A stretch of 11,409 bases of DNA from JAFGPF01 sp964409485 (GCA_964409485.1 CAYPDM010000052.1:1-11409); one strand, 5' to 3'. Shown: positions 1-6,167, counted from the stretch's first letter. Numbers and translations are program-made. Notes: generated by a model not told the origin, from the sequence alone.

Positions 1-78
1 CACATCGGCGGACTGGTCGTCGGGCTTATCGCCGGCTATTTCTTCAGGAAGAAGTTGCGCTATATCGTTTACCGTTAG
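1..78 (+). CDS. C-terminal end of a rhomboid-like intramembrane serine protease (partial)
   Basis: Frame 1 is open from the window edge to a TAG at 76-78 and encodes the last 25 residues of a protein. It begins HIGGLVVGLIAGYFF and ends in a basic tail. An H-I-G-G followed by a small hydrophobic helix matches the last catalytic membrane segment of rhomboid proteases, where the His pairs with a serine in an earlier helix. Rhomboids cut membrane proteins inside the bilayer. The serine and the rest of the protein lie outside the window, so this assignment comes from a short tail only. A generic membrane protein with a similar helix cannot be excluded. Confidence 0.5.
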   Translation, partial: HIGGLVVGLIAGYFFRKKLRYIVYR

Positions 79-104
79 CGCAGGCACGCCGCACCTATTT
101 CAGC

Positions 105-133
105 TTGACTTTTAGGTTCGCCGTTCTTATAAT
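105..133 (+). promoter_or_regulatory. Sigma-70-type promoter for the tRNA cluster
   Basis: A TTGACT (-35, 105-110) and a perfect TATAAT (-10, 128-133) are separated by exactly 17 bp. The site lies about 40 bp before tRNA-Thr(TGT) and after the upstream stop codon. It likely drives the tRNA-Thr and tRNA-Tyr genes, possibly reading on into tuf. Confidence 0.75.
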
Positions 134-171
134 ACTTAAGTTACCCTTTTATTTATTTTGTTGAGATTTAT

Positions 172-244
172 GCCCGAGTGGCGCAATGGAAGCGCAACCG
201 ACTTGTAATCGGTAGGCTGATGGGTTCGAATCCCTCCTCGGGCT
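172..244 (+). tRNA. tRNA-Thr (anticodon TGT)
   Basis: The 7-bp acceptor stem GCCCGAG/CTCGGGC (172-178 with 237-243), the D stem GCGC/GCGC and the anticodon stem ACCGA/TCGGT all pair perfectly. The anticodon loop CTTGTAA gives TGT. The T loop TTCGAAT is canonical, but the outer two T-stem pairs (A220/C236 and T221/T235) do not match, and the region before the T arm is one base longer than usual. CCA is not encoded. It reads ACA and probably other ACN codons by wobble. The intact acceptor and anticodon arms argue for a working gene. Confidence 0.85.
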
Positions 245-269
245 GGGTTTGAAGTGGCAGATTGGGCTG

Positions 270-356
270 GGAGGGGTGCCGGAGTGGTTAATCGGAGCAG
301 ACTGTAAATCTGCCGCCCTAAGGGCTACGCAGGTTCGAATCCTGCCCCCTCCACCA
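270..356 (+). tRNA. tRNA-Tyr (anticodon GTA), CCA encoded
   Basis: The acceptor stem GGAGGGG/CCCCTCC (270-276 with 346-352) and the anticodon stem GCAGA/TCTGC enclose the loop CTGTAAA, giving anticodon GTA. A long variable arm (about 316-331) is typical of bacterial class II tRNA-Tyr. The T arm GCAGG-TTCGAAT-CCTGC pairs fully. The discriminator A353 is followed by a genomic CCA (354-356), unlike the two flanking tRNA-Thr genes. Confidence 0.95.
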
Positions 357-385
357 TAATTCAAGCCGAATAAAATAAAATAGTA

Positions 386-415
386 TAGACAAATAGTCAT
401 AATAATCTGTATAAT
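386..415 (+). promoter_or_regulatory. Sigma-70-type promoter for tRNA-Thr(GGT)-tuf
   Basis: TAGACA (386-391, 5 of 6 consensus bases) and a perfect TATAAT (410-415) are 18 bp apart in an AT-rich spacer. Predicted initiation at about 421-423 falls just before the tRNA at 425. It would give a tRNA-mRNA cotranscript that needs processing to release the tuf message. Confidence 0.65.
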
Positions 416-424
416 TAAACCGAC

Positions 425-497
425 GCCCACATAGCTCAGTCGGTAGAGCACATTCTTGGTAAGAATGGGGTCATCGGTTCGAATCCGATTGTGGGCT
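425..497 (+). tRNA. tRNA-Thr (anticodon GGT)
   Basis: Acceptor stem GCCCACA/TGTGGGC (425-431 with 490-496), anticodon stem CATTC/GAATG with loop TTGGTAA (anticodon GGT) and T arm ATCGG-TTCGAAT-CCGAT all pair perfectly. CCA is not encoded. It reads ACC and ACU. It ends 20 bp before the tuf start codon, so it is probably excised from the tuf transcript. A tRNA-Thr immediately before tuf is a recurring arrangement in bacteria. Confidence 0.95.
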
Positions 498-517
498 CGG
501 AATAAAGGGAGGTTGAA

Positions 518-1720
518 ATGGCAAAACAGAAATATAACAGGACGAAACCGCATGTAAACGTGGGCACTATCGGTCACGTTGACCACGGCAAGACAACCCT
601 GACCTCGGCGATAACGCTGGTATTATCCAAGTACGGCACAACCGGCTATCGCGCCTTCGAGAGCATCGATAACGCCCCGGAGGAAAAGGCGAGGGGTCTG
701 ACCATTGCCATTGCCCATATTGAATATGAAACAGAAAAAAGGCACTATGCCCATATCGATTGTCCGGGTCACGCCGACTTTATTAAGAACATGATTACCG
801 GCGCCGCCCAGATGGACGGGGCCATACTGGTAGTGAGTGCTCCGGACGGGCCCATGCCGCAAACCAGGGAGCACGTGCTGCTGGCTCACCAGGTGCAGGT
901 CCCCTATATGGTCGTGGCGCTGAACAAAGTAGATATGATGGAAGATGAAGAGCTGCTGGAGCTGGTGGAAGTCGAGGTCAGAGAGCTCTTGAGCAAGTAC
1001 GAGTTCCCCGGCGATGATATCCCGATTCACCGTGTCAGCGCCACTAAAGCCCTGGAATGCGGCTGCGGCAAGCGGGAATGCGAATGGTGCGGTGGTATTT
1101 TAAAGCTGATGGATGCCGTTGACGCCTATATTCCAGTACCGGAACGCCCCAAAGACCAGCCGTTCCTGATGCATGTCGAGGACGTTTTCAGCATCAAGGG
1201 GCGGGGCACCGTGCCCACCGGCAGGGTCGAGCGCGGTACGATTAAAGTCGGTGACGAGGTTGAGATAGTCGGTCTGCATCACGAACCCCGGAAGGTGGTC
1301 GTGACCGGACTGGAAATGTTCCATAAAACGCTGGACCAGGCCGAGGCCGGCGATGCCGTCGGGGCGCTTCTAAGGGGCGTCGAACGTGAGGACATCGAGC
1401 GCGGCCAGGTGCTGGCAGCTCCGGGCACTATCAAACCCCACACCTACGCCGAGGGGCAGGTCTATGTTTTAACCAAGGATGAAGGAGGCCGGCATACGCC
1501 GTTCTTTAACGGCTACAAACCCCAGTTCTATATCCGGACTACCGACGTTACCGGCACTATCGAACTGCCGGAAGGCGTAGAGATGGTTATGCCCGGTGAC
1601 AACATCAACATGAAGATAAAACTCATATACCCGGTCGCTCTGGAAGAGGGTCTCCGCTTTGCTATTAGAGAAGGAGGCAGGACGGTAGGGGCCGGCACCT
1701 TTACCAAGATACTGGAATAA
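518..1720 (+). CDS. tuf: Elongation factor Tu
   Basis: EF-Tu is the GTPase that delivers aminoacyl-tRNA to the ribosomal A site. The 400-residue length is normal. The G domain has the P-loop GHVDHGKT (19-26), the switch I threonine (about 62), DCPGH (81-85), NKVD (136-139) and SAT (174-176). The two beta-barrel domains follow from about residue 210 to the end. The start is supported by AAGGGAGG at 505-512. Two features are odd. A cysteine-rich stretch with C181, C183, C188 and C191 (CxCx4CxxC) sits at the end of the G domain, where E. coli EF-Tu has none. Switch I also reads LTIAIAH instead of the common ITINTSH. Both could be lineage traits, since I recall a similar cysteine motif in Dehalococcoides EF-Tu. 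Transcription probably starts before the tRNA at 425. Confidence 0.98.
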   Translation: MAKQKYNRTKPHVNVGTIGHVDHGKTTLTSAITLVLSKYGTTGYRAFESIDNAPEEKARGLTIAIAHIEYETEKRHYAHIDCPGHADFIKNMITGAAQMDGAILVVSAPDGPMPQTREHVLLAHQVQVPYMVVALNKVDMMEDEELLELVEVEVRELLSKYEFPGDDIPIHRVSATKALECGCGKRECEWCGGILKLMDAVDAYIPVPERPKDQPFLMHVEDVFSIKGRGTVPTGRVERGTIKVGDEVEIVGLHHEPRKVVVTGLEMFHKTLDQAEAGDAVGALLRGVEREDIERGQVLAAPGTIKPHTYAEGQVYVLTKDEGGRHTPFFNGYKPQFYIRTTDVTGTIELPEGVEMVMPGDNINMKIKLIYPVALEEGLRFAIREGGRTVGAGTFTKILE

Positions 1721-1723
1721 ATT

Positions 1724-1891
1724 ATGGCTAAGAAAGCAGATGCACGGGGTGTAGTCTACCTGGCCTGTACCGAGTGCAAGGAGCGGACCTACACCACTAC
1801 GAAAAACAGGAAAAACGATACGCAGCGCCTGGAGCTTAACAAGTATTGTCCCCGTTGCCGCGCGCATAAACTGCACCGGGAGGCAAAGTAA
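1724..1891 (+). CDS. rpmG: 50S ribosomal protein L33
   Basis: This 55-residue basic protein lies 3 bp after the tuf stop. It begins MAKKADARGVVYLACTEC and shows two CxxC pairs (C15/C18 and C42/C45), the zinc-ribbon form of bL33 (the 'C+' type). Its place between tuf and secE is the usual one. There is no clear separate Shine-Dalgarno: a GGA lies within the last tuf codons, so translation is probably coupled to tuf. L33 binds near the 50S E site. Both the sequence and the position are clear. Confidence 0.95.
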   Translation: MAKKADARGVVYLACTECKERTYTTTKNRKNDTQRLELNKYCPRCRAHKLHREAK

Positions 1892-1924
1892 ACAGGCGCT
1901 GATATCATGTGGAAGTAACCGGCG

Positions 1925-2143
1925 ATGACACACCAGACGACAACCAAACGAAGAGGCTTCAGGCTTTTCAACTATATTAGTGAAATTGTCAATGAGCTTA
2001 AAAAGGTAGTCTGGCTCACCAGAAGAGAGATTGTCTACCTGACCGGGCTGGTACTGATAGTTACCATTGCAGCGGGCATTGTTCTGGGGGCTCTTGATTT
2101 CGGTTTCACCGAGCTCGTGAACAGGGTATTCGTGGGTCAGTGA
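1925..2143 (+). CDS. secE: Preprotein translocase subunit SecE
   Basis: SecE clamps the SecY channel in the cytoplasmic membrane. This is the short 72-residue form with a single membrane helix (about 37-58). That helix follows the conserved amphipathic segment ELKKVVWLTRREIVYLT (about 24-40), the signature of the family. The N-terminus is basic and polar, as expected for the cytoplasmic side. The RBS is weak (GGAAGTAACCGG before the ATG). An ATG at 1907 runs into a stop after three codons. It lies 33 bp after rpmG and before nusG, its standard partner. Confidence 0.95.
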   Translation: MTHQTTTKRRGFRLFNYISEIVNELKKVVWLTRREIVYLTGLVLIVTIAAGIVLGALDFGFTELVNRVFVGQ

Positions 2144-2229
2144 GAGCCTGGCTCGCGGATTAGATTGAGGTTGTCTGATGTACGGGACAGTCATCGTATT
2201 TTCCAATAATTCAGGTAGTGAGGTTATTC

Positions 2230-2763
2230 GTGGCGGATAATGACAAGAACTGGTACGTGATTCATACCTATTCCGGACATGAAGAACGCGTTAAGAAGAA
2301 CCTGGAGCAGCGTATCAAGTTCATGGACACCGGGAATGAAATTACCGAGGTGGTGATACCCACCGAGGACGAGATAGAAGTCAGGGGCGGACGCCGCCGC
2401 ACCGTGACCAAGAAAATTTTACCGGGCTATGTCCTGGTACAGATGAGGATGGATGAAAACAGCTGGAGTGTCGTACGCAATACTCCGGGTGTTACCGGTT
2501 TTGTCGGCAGCGGTAATACACCGACACCGTTACAGGAGAAAGAGGTCAGTGAAATCCTGAAACAGATGACCGCCGATACTCCCAAGGTCAAGGTGGGTTT
2601 TCGCCGGGGACAGAGTGTCAGGGTTACGGATGGCCCGTTTATCGATTTTGTGGGCATTGTCGATGAGATAAACATGGAAAAAGGTAAAGTCAAGGTGCTT
2701 CTCTCCTTATTCGGTCAGGAAACGCCGGTGGAGCTTGACTTTTTACAGATAGACAAACTGTGA
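2230..2763 (+). CDS. nusG: Transcription termination/antitermination factor NusG
   Basis: NusG binds RNA polymerase and links it to Rho or the leading ribosome. The protein has an N-terminal NGN domain, with NWYVIHTYSGHEERVKKNLE near the start, and a C-terminal KOW domain (about 120-177) that includes G-x-VRVTDGPF and F-G-x-VDEIN. I chose the GTG at 2230 (177 residues). GTGAGG at 2218-2223 sits 6 nt before it as a Shine-Dalgarno, and the mature start fits other NusG proteins. An in-frame GTG at 2218 would add four residues but overlaps that RBS. The 86-bp gap after secE shows no clear promoter or terminator. Confidence 0.95.
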   Translation: MADNDKNWYVIHTYSGHEERVKKNLEQRIKFMDTGNEITEVVIPTEDEIEVRGGRRRTVTKKILPGYVLVQMRMDENSWSVVRNTPGVTGFVGSGNTPTPLQEKEVSEILKQMTADTPKVKVGFRRGQSVRVTDGPFIDFVGIVDEINMEKGKVKVLLSLFGQETPVELDFLQIDKL

Positions 2764-2781
2764 TGTTTCCGGAGAAACAGG

Positions 2782-3204
2782 ATGGCAAAAAAAGTAAAAG
2801 CAATAATTAAACTACAGATTCCCGCCGGACAGGCAAATCCGGCGCCGCCGGTAGGTCCGGCTTTAGGCCAGCACGGGCTCAATATCATGGGTTTCTGCAA
2901 GGAGTATAACGACCGCACGTCCAAACAGGCCGGTTCCATTATACCGGTAGAGATAACCGTTTATGAAGACCGGACGTATACCTTCGTTACCAAGACCCCG
3001 CCAACATCGGATTTGCTCAAGAAAGCGCTGGGGATTGAAAAAGCCGGCGGGAAAGCCGGTCATGAAGAAGCCGGTATACTCCCCAGGCAAAAGCTGCGTG
3101 AAATCGCGGAGCTCAAAGCCAAAGACTTGAATGCCAACAGCATTGAAGCCGCCGAGCGGATTATCGAAGGGACTGCCCGGAGTATGGGTATAAAGGTGGA
3201 GTAA
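2782..3204 (+). CDS. rplK: 50S ribosomal protein L11
   Basis: L11 forms the GTPase-associated centre with 23S rRNA and L10. The 140-residue length is typical. The N-terminal signature PAGQANPAPPVGPALGQHGL (about 14-33) and the C-terminal RNA-binding domain ending EGTARSMGIKVE identify it. GGAG at 2771-2774 supports the ATG. It is followed after 1 bp by rplA, the classic L11 operon order. Confidence 0.98.
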   Translation: MAKKVKAIIKLQIPAGQANPAPPVGPALGQHGLNIMGFCKEYNDRTSKQAGSIIPVEITVYEDRTYTFVTKTPPTSDLLKKALGIEKAGGKAGHEEAGILPRQKLREIAELKAKDLNANSIEAAERIIEGTARSMGIKVE

Positions 3205-3205
3205 C

Positions 3206-3919
3206 ATGGTAAGACACGGCAAGAAATATCAGGAAGCAGTTACACAGATTGATACGGCAAAAGCATATCAACCGCAGGAAGCGATAGAGATGGCTAGAAG
3301 TTCAGCCCATGTCAAGTTCGATGAGACGGTCGAGCTTCACCTGCGTATGGGACTGGACCCGCGTAACGCCCAGCAGCAGGTAAGAGGAGTAGCTCTGCTG
3401 CCTCACGGACTGGGTAAGAAGGTGCGGGTTCTGGTTTTTGCCGAGGGAGAAGCGGAAAAGATAGCCGAGGGCGCCGGGGCCGATTTTATCGGCAGCGACG
3501 ACCTTATCAAGAAGATTGAAGGCGGCTGGATTGATTTCGATACGGCCATCGCCATCCCGGAGTTGATGGGGAAGGTGGGCAAACTGGGTAAAATCCTGGG
3601 TCGGCGGGGCCTGATGCCCAATCCCAAGTCGGGGACGGTTGCTGCCATGAACGATTTGCCCAGGGTAATCGAGGATGCCCGCAAGGGGAGAGTGGAATAT
3701 AAGCTGGACAGGACGGCCATTATCCACGTGCCCCTGGGCAAGGTCAGCTTTGAAGGAAAAATGCTGATGGATAATCTGACGGCAGTCATGGAAGCGGTAG
3801 TTAAAGCCAAGCCGGCCGCCGCCAAGGGACAGTACGTCAAAAGCGCCTATATTACCACCACCATGGGGCCGGGCATCAAACTGGACCTCTCCACCGCGCT
3901 GACTTTAACCGCCAGCTAG
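3206..3919 (+). CDS. rplA: 50S ribosomal protein L1
   Basis: L1 forms the mobile L1 stalk that helps release deacylated tRNA, and in many bacteria it represses its own operon. The 237-residue protein has the family signature around residues 105-150, including IAIPELMGKVGKLGKILG followed by RGLMPNPKSGT. It starts 1 bp after the rplK stop and uses GGTGGAG at the end of rplK as its RBS, so the two are translationally coupled. I did not identify a specific L1 binding site in the mRNA. Confidence 0.98.
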   Translation: MVRHGKKYQEAVTQIDTAKAYQPQEAIEMARSSAHVKFDETVELHLRMGLDPRNAQQQVRGVALLPHGLGKKVRVLVFAEGEAEKIAEGAGADFIGSDDLIKKIEGGWIDFDTAIAIPELMGKVGKLGKILGRRGLMPNPKSGTVAAMNDLPRVIEDARKGRVEYKLDRTAIIHVPLGKVSFEGKMLMDNLTAVMEAVVKAKPAAAKGQYVKSAYITTTMGPGIKLDLSTALTLTAS

Positions 3920-3920
3920 C

Positions 3921-3949
3921 TTTACGAGCGCGCCGGGTTGTGCTAAAAT
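3921..3949 (+). promoter_or_regulatory. Candidate promoter for the rplJL leader
   Basis: TTTACG (3921-3926, 4 of 6 bases) and TAAAAT (3944-3949, 5 of 6) are 17 bp apart, directly after the rplA stop. Initiation at about 3956 would give a transcript containing the full L10 leader. The -35 match is weak, and the genes could instead be reached only by read-through from tuf-rplA. Confidence 0.45.
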
Positions 3950-3969
3950 AGATTAATAACTGAATAAAG

Positions 3970-4090
3970 AGTCCGGAGACAGCGGGTGCCTTATGGCTTA
4001 ATACTATGCCTGCCGAGGATGAAGCGATACTGTACGGTGTGCAGATATGGTAAGGTCCTTGTGCGGCAGGCACAGGGGCTTTTTCTTTAA
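3970..4090 (+). promoter_or_regulatory. Ribosomal protein L10 leader (autogenous attenuator)
   Basis: The 218-bp gap between rplA and rplJ holds a structured leader. The segment CCGGAGACAGCGGGTGCC (3973-3990), the TTAATAC at 3998-4004 and GCCTGCCGAGGA (4008-4019) resemble the conserved core of the L10 leader known from Bacillus (RF00557). GCGGG (3982-3986) can pair with CCTGC (4009-4013). The segment 4007-4015 can instead pair over 9 bp with 4064-4072 in the terminator hairpin. L10-L12 binding to the first hairpin should free the terminator and shut off rplJL. The family match is from memory, but the pairings are visible in the sequence. Confidence 0.8.
4055..4088 (+). terminator. Intrinsic terminator within the L10 leader
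   Basis: A 10-bp stem pairs 4055-4064 with 4070-4079 (three G-T pairs) around the loop GGCAG, followed by TTTTTCTTT. It ends about 50 bp before the rplJ start codon, so it acts as an attenuator rather than an operon end. Confidence 0.85.
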
Positions 4091-4137
4091 ATGATTTTAG
4101 ATTGGGGGGGTGCGGCGGTATTGCAGGAGGTATGAGA

Positions 4138-4662
4138 ATGGCAACAGAAAAGAAACAGAAAATCGTTGAAAGTCTGCAGGAGACATTTTCCCGATGTAAT
4201 GTCAGTATCCTGACGGACTACCGGGGTCTGACCACCACCGAGTTGAACGATTTACGGCGTAAATTGAGGGAAGCGAATATCGAGTATCGGGTGGTAAAGA
4301 ACTCGCTGGCGCAGTTCGCCGCCAGAAATGCCGGTATGGAAGAACTGGCGGATTCTTTTACCGGTCCGGTAGCGGTAGCCTTCGGCTATGGCAAAATCAC
4401 CGAACCGGCGAAGGTTCTCACGGATTATATCCGCACCACCAAGTCAATCCTCGCTATCAAGGGGGGCTTTGTAGAGGATAGAGTCCTCGGCCCTAAAGAT
4501 GTAGAATCACTGGCCAGATTACCATCGCGAGAGGTATTGATAAGCCAGGTACTGGCCGGAATGCAGAGTCCTATCTACGGACTGGTAAATGTGCTTGCAG
4601 GCCCTGTCAGAGGCATTATGGGAGTGCTGCAGGCTAGGATAAAACAACTGGAGGGAGCGTAA
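4138..4662 (+). CDS. rplJ: 50S ribosomal protein L10
   Basis: L10 anchors the L7/L12 dimers to the ribosomal stalk. The protein begins MATEKKQKIVESLQE. It carries the conserved LTDYRGLTTTEL segment (about 21-32), then LRREA-like and VVKNSL motifs and a C-terminal helix for L12 binding. At 174 residues it is of normal length. I chose the ATG at 4138 because AGGAGG (4125-4130) lies 7 nt upstream. The ATG at 4132 is only 1 nt from that RBS, and a TTG at 4102 would add 12 glycine-rich residues encoded by a G-tract. Control is by the leader just upstream. Confidence 0.97.
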   Translation: MATEKKQKIVESLQETFSRCNVSILTDYRGLTTTELNDLRRKLREANIEYRVVKNSLAQFAARNAGMEELADSFTGPVAVAFGYGKITEPAKVLTDYIRTTKSILAIKGGFVEDRVLGPKDVESLARLPSREVLISQVLAGMQSPIYGLVNVLAGPVRGIMGVLQARIKQLEGA

Positions 4663-4663
4663 A

Positions 4664-5269
4664 ATGGCAGACGAAGAGAAGAAGGAAGAAGCGGCGGTAG
4701 AAGAACCGAAGGCCGAAGAGCCTGCGGCGGAAGAGCCGAAAGCAGAAGAGCCAAAGGCCGAAGAACCGAAGGCCGAAGAAGCAAAAGCGGAGGAACCGAA
4801 GGCCGAGGAACCTGCACCGAAGAAGCCTAAAGAGGAAGAACCAAAGGCTGAAAAACCCAAGGCGGCCAAGGCTGAAAAGCCCAAGGTATCTTCGAAAGCT
4901 ATCGAGGATATAATGGCGGCCATTAAGAAAATGTCCGTGCTGGAGCTGGCGGAGATGGTGAAAGCCCTGGAGACAGAGTTCGGCGTGAGTGCCGCGGCGC
5001 CGGTAGCCGCAGCTGCGGCCGCACCGGCGGCAGAGGCCGCGCCCGAAGCCGAAGAGCAGACCGAGTTCACCGTCATTCTCAAGGAAATCGGCGCTAACAA
5101 AATTAATGTCATCAGGGCCGTCCGCGAGTTGACTACGCTGGGCTTGAGGGAATCGAAAGACCTCGTGGAAAGCGCGCCCAAGGCAGTTAAAGAAGGCGTC
5201 GGCAAGGAAGAGGCCGCAACTGCCAAACAGAAGTTGGAAGCTGCCGGAGCCACCGCTGAAATAAAATAA
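4664..5269 (+). CDS. rplL: 50S ribosomal protein L7/L12 with a long repetitive N-terminal extension
   Basis: L7/L12 forms the flexible stalk that recruits EF-Tu and EF-G. At 201 residues this is about 75 longer than usual. Residues 1-76 are an acidic-basic, proline-rich extension built mostly of EEPKA pentapeptides. The normal parts follow: the dimerising N-terminal domain (about 77-108, KAIEDIMAAIKKMSVLELAE), an alanine-rich hinge (109-131) and the C-terminal domain (132-201, including TEFTVILKEIGANKINVIRAV). The long start is supported by GGAGGGAG at 4650-4657, 6 to 9 nt before the ATG and 1 bp after the rplJ stop. Later ATGs (4912 and 4930) would cut into the L10-binding helices and have no RBS. 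Confidence 0.96.
   Translation: MADEEKKEEAAVEEPKAEEPAAEEPKAEEPKAEEPKAEEAKAEEPKAEEPAPKKPKEEEPKAEKPKAAKAEKPKVSSKAIEDIMAAIKKMSVLELAEMVKALETEFGVSAAAPVAAAAAAPAAEAAPEAEEQTEFTVILKEIGANKINVIRAVRELTTLGLRESKDLVESAPKAVKEGVGKEEAATAKQKLEAAGATAEIK
4700..4855 (+). repeat. Degenerate 15-bp coding repeat (EEPKA units) in rplL
   Basis: About ten consecutive 15-bp units encode EEPKA or close variants (EEPAA, EEAKA, EEPAP, EKPKA). Codons vary between units (gaa/gag, ccg/cct/cca, aag/aaa, gcc/gca/gct). This suggests an old expansion kept at the protein level rather than a recent slippage tract. Confidence 0.85.
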
Positions 5270-5284
5270 TATTGTTTCTGGAAG

Positions 5285-5323
5285 CAGGCGGGCTATGATT
5301 GCGCACGGCTCGCCTGTTTGCAA
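5285..5323 (+). terminator. Probable terminator after rplL
   Basis: CAGGCGGGC (5285-5293) pairs with GCTCGCCTG (5308-5316) over 9 bp with one G-T pair and a 14-nt loop. Only TTT follows before GCAAAA, so the U-tract is poor. It starts 16 bp after the rplL stop and probably ends or weakens the ribosomal transcript. Confidence 0.5.
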
Positions 5324-5346
5324 AATCCGCACCGATGCCATATAGT
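5318..5346 (+). promoter_or_regulatory. Candidate promoter for the small membrane protein gene
   Basis: TTGCAA (5318-5323, 4 of 6) and TATAGT (5341-5346, 5 of 6) are 17 bp apart. The predicted start near 5353 leaves just room for AAGGAG at 5359-5364. It directly abuts the rplL terminator. Confidence 0.4.
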
Positions 5347-5375
5347 TTTAGCATTGTTAAGGAGTCGGCCGTACT

Positions 5376-5639
5376 ATGCTTCAAGGTGACTGGCATATAC
5401 TGGTGATTGTGGGTGGGGTGTTCATCGTCCTGGGCGTTATCGGGCTTCTCTGGGGCAGGCATGAAGAAAAGCGCATTTTTGAGGCCCTGGCACAGCAGCC
5501 CGACCTTAGAGAGTTTACCCTCAAACATGTGGAAACACCGCAGCCCGGGGCGTTAAAGACGGGCGGCTGGATAGCCGGCGGCCTGGGGGTATTGGTGCTC
5601 GTGGTGGGTGTTATCCTGTGGGTTCTGTCCGGCTCTTAG
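5376..5639 (+). CDS. Small membrane protein with two helices, unknown function
   Basis: The 87-residue protein has two predicted membrane helices (about 8-26 and 62-84). They flank a polar, mostly charged segment of about 35 residues containing EEKRIFEALAQQPDL. Both helices are rich in Gly, Val and Leu. There is no signal cleavage site and no recognised domain. A helix-loop-helix hairpin with both ends on the same side of the membrane is the simplest topology. AAGGAG at 5359-5364 is 11 nt upstream of the ATG. It stands alone between two terminators with its own possible promoter. I do not recognise a family, but RBS, coding character and helix pattern make a real gene likely. Confidence 0.75.
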   Translation: MLQGDWHILVIVGGVFIVLGVIGLLWGRHEEKRIFEALAQQPDLREFTLKHVETPQPGALKTGGWIAGGLGVLVLVVGVILWVLSGS

Positions 5640-5655
5640 ACTAACGCATATTTGT

Positions 5656-5707
5656 AAATAAAAGAATCCCGGAGGTTAAGAGACTGACCTTTCGGGATTC
5701 TCCTTTT
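5656..5707. terminator. Bidirectional intrinsic terminator between convergent genes
   Basis: AGAATCCCG (5663-5671) pairs perfectly with CGGGATTCT (5693-5701). The stem continues inside with GAGGT/ACCTT after one bulged base. TTTT follows on the + strand, and the minus strand reads TTTATTT just beyond its side. It serves both the + strand membrane protein gene and the minus-strand cupin cluster. Confidence 0.9.
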
Positions 5708-6167
5708 AGAAGTACATCTTGGCGGGTCCGGTGGTATAGTGGAATACGGGGCGGTCTACCCTTAGAAACGTCAGCGGACTGTGTTTAAGTCCCGCCGGGA
5801 CAAAGACGAGGCAGCTCTTGGTGATGATGTGCTTCTCGTCATCTAACCACAGTTCTACCTCGGCTCCCAGGTCGTACGGGTCATTCGGGTCGGTGCCGAT
5901 GAAGGCAATCACTTCGTCGTAGTCGTGCGTGTGAGGTTCGGTGCCGACGTTTCGCCCCTTTTCGCCGCCCGGTACCGTACCGGCCGGTCGGGGTAATACC
6001 CAGACGCACTCCATGTAAAAAGCGCCGGGAGCCACATCGCTGTCCAGGTACAGGACACGGCCGCCTTTGTTTTTTCCGACCGCCGTTATCGGCGGACTCC
6101 ACTCGGCTTCCACCGCGGGCTGTTTCAGCTCGGTGATGATATATTTGCCATATTTAGATTTTGCCAT
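5706..6167 (-). CDS. Cupin-domain protein, paralog 1 (last in cluster)
   Basis: A 153-residue single-domain cupin (small beta-barrel that often binds a metal). The first motif is HTHDYDE (H79, H81, E85), followed by GTD. The second motif is FVPAGLKH with H129. These give the usual three His plus one Glu metal set. The N-terminus, MAKSKYGKYIITEL, has the YxKY(I/F) motif shared with paralogs 2, 3 and 4. There is no signal peptide, so it is cytoplasmic. I chose the ATG at 6167 by homology to the paralogs, with AGGGA upstream; the ATG at 6185 lacks an RBS. It is separated from paralog 2 by 145 bp with strong hairpins, so its level may differ from the rest. No substrate can be named. Confidence 0.85.
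   Translation of the reverse strand: MAKSKYGKYIITELKQPAVEAEWSPPITAVGKNKGGRVLYLDSDVAPGAFYMECVWVLPRPAGTVPGGEKGRNVGTEPHTHDYDEVIAFIGTDPNDPYDLGAEVELWLDDEKHIITKSCLVFVPAGLKHSPLTFLRVDRPVFHYTTGPAKMYF

Noticed and set aside
1469..2206. A 245-codon minus-strand frame across tuf, rpmG and secE
   Set aside because: It runs antisense to three conserved genes, has no domain and spans their intergenic gaps without any signal of its own.
4519..5341. Two long minus-strand open frames opposite rplJ-rplL, rich in Ser/Ala/Phe or Phe/Leu/Arg
   Set aside because: They arise because the EEPKA repeat and alanine-rich hinge of rplL lack stop codons on the opposite strand. The repetitive composition mirrors the repeat, and rplL is certain.
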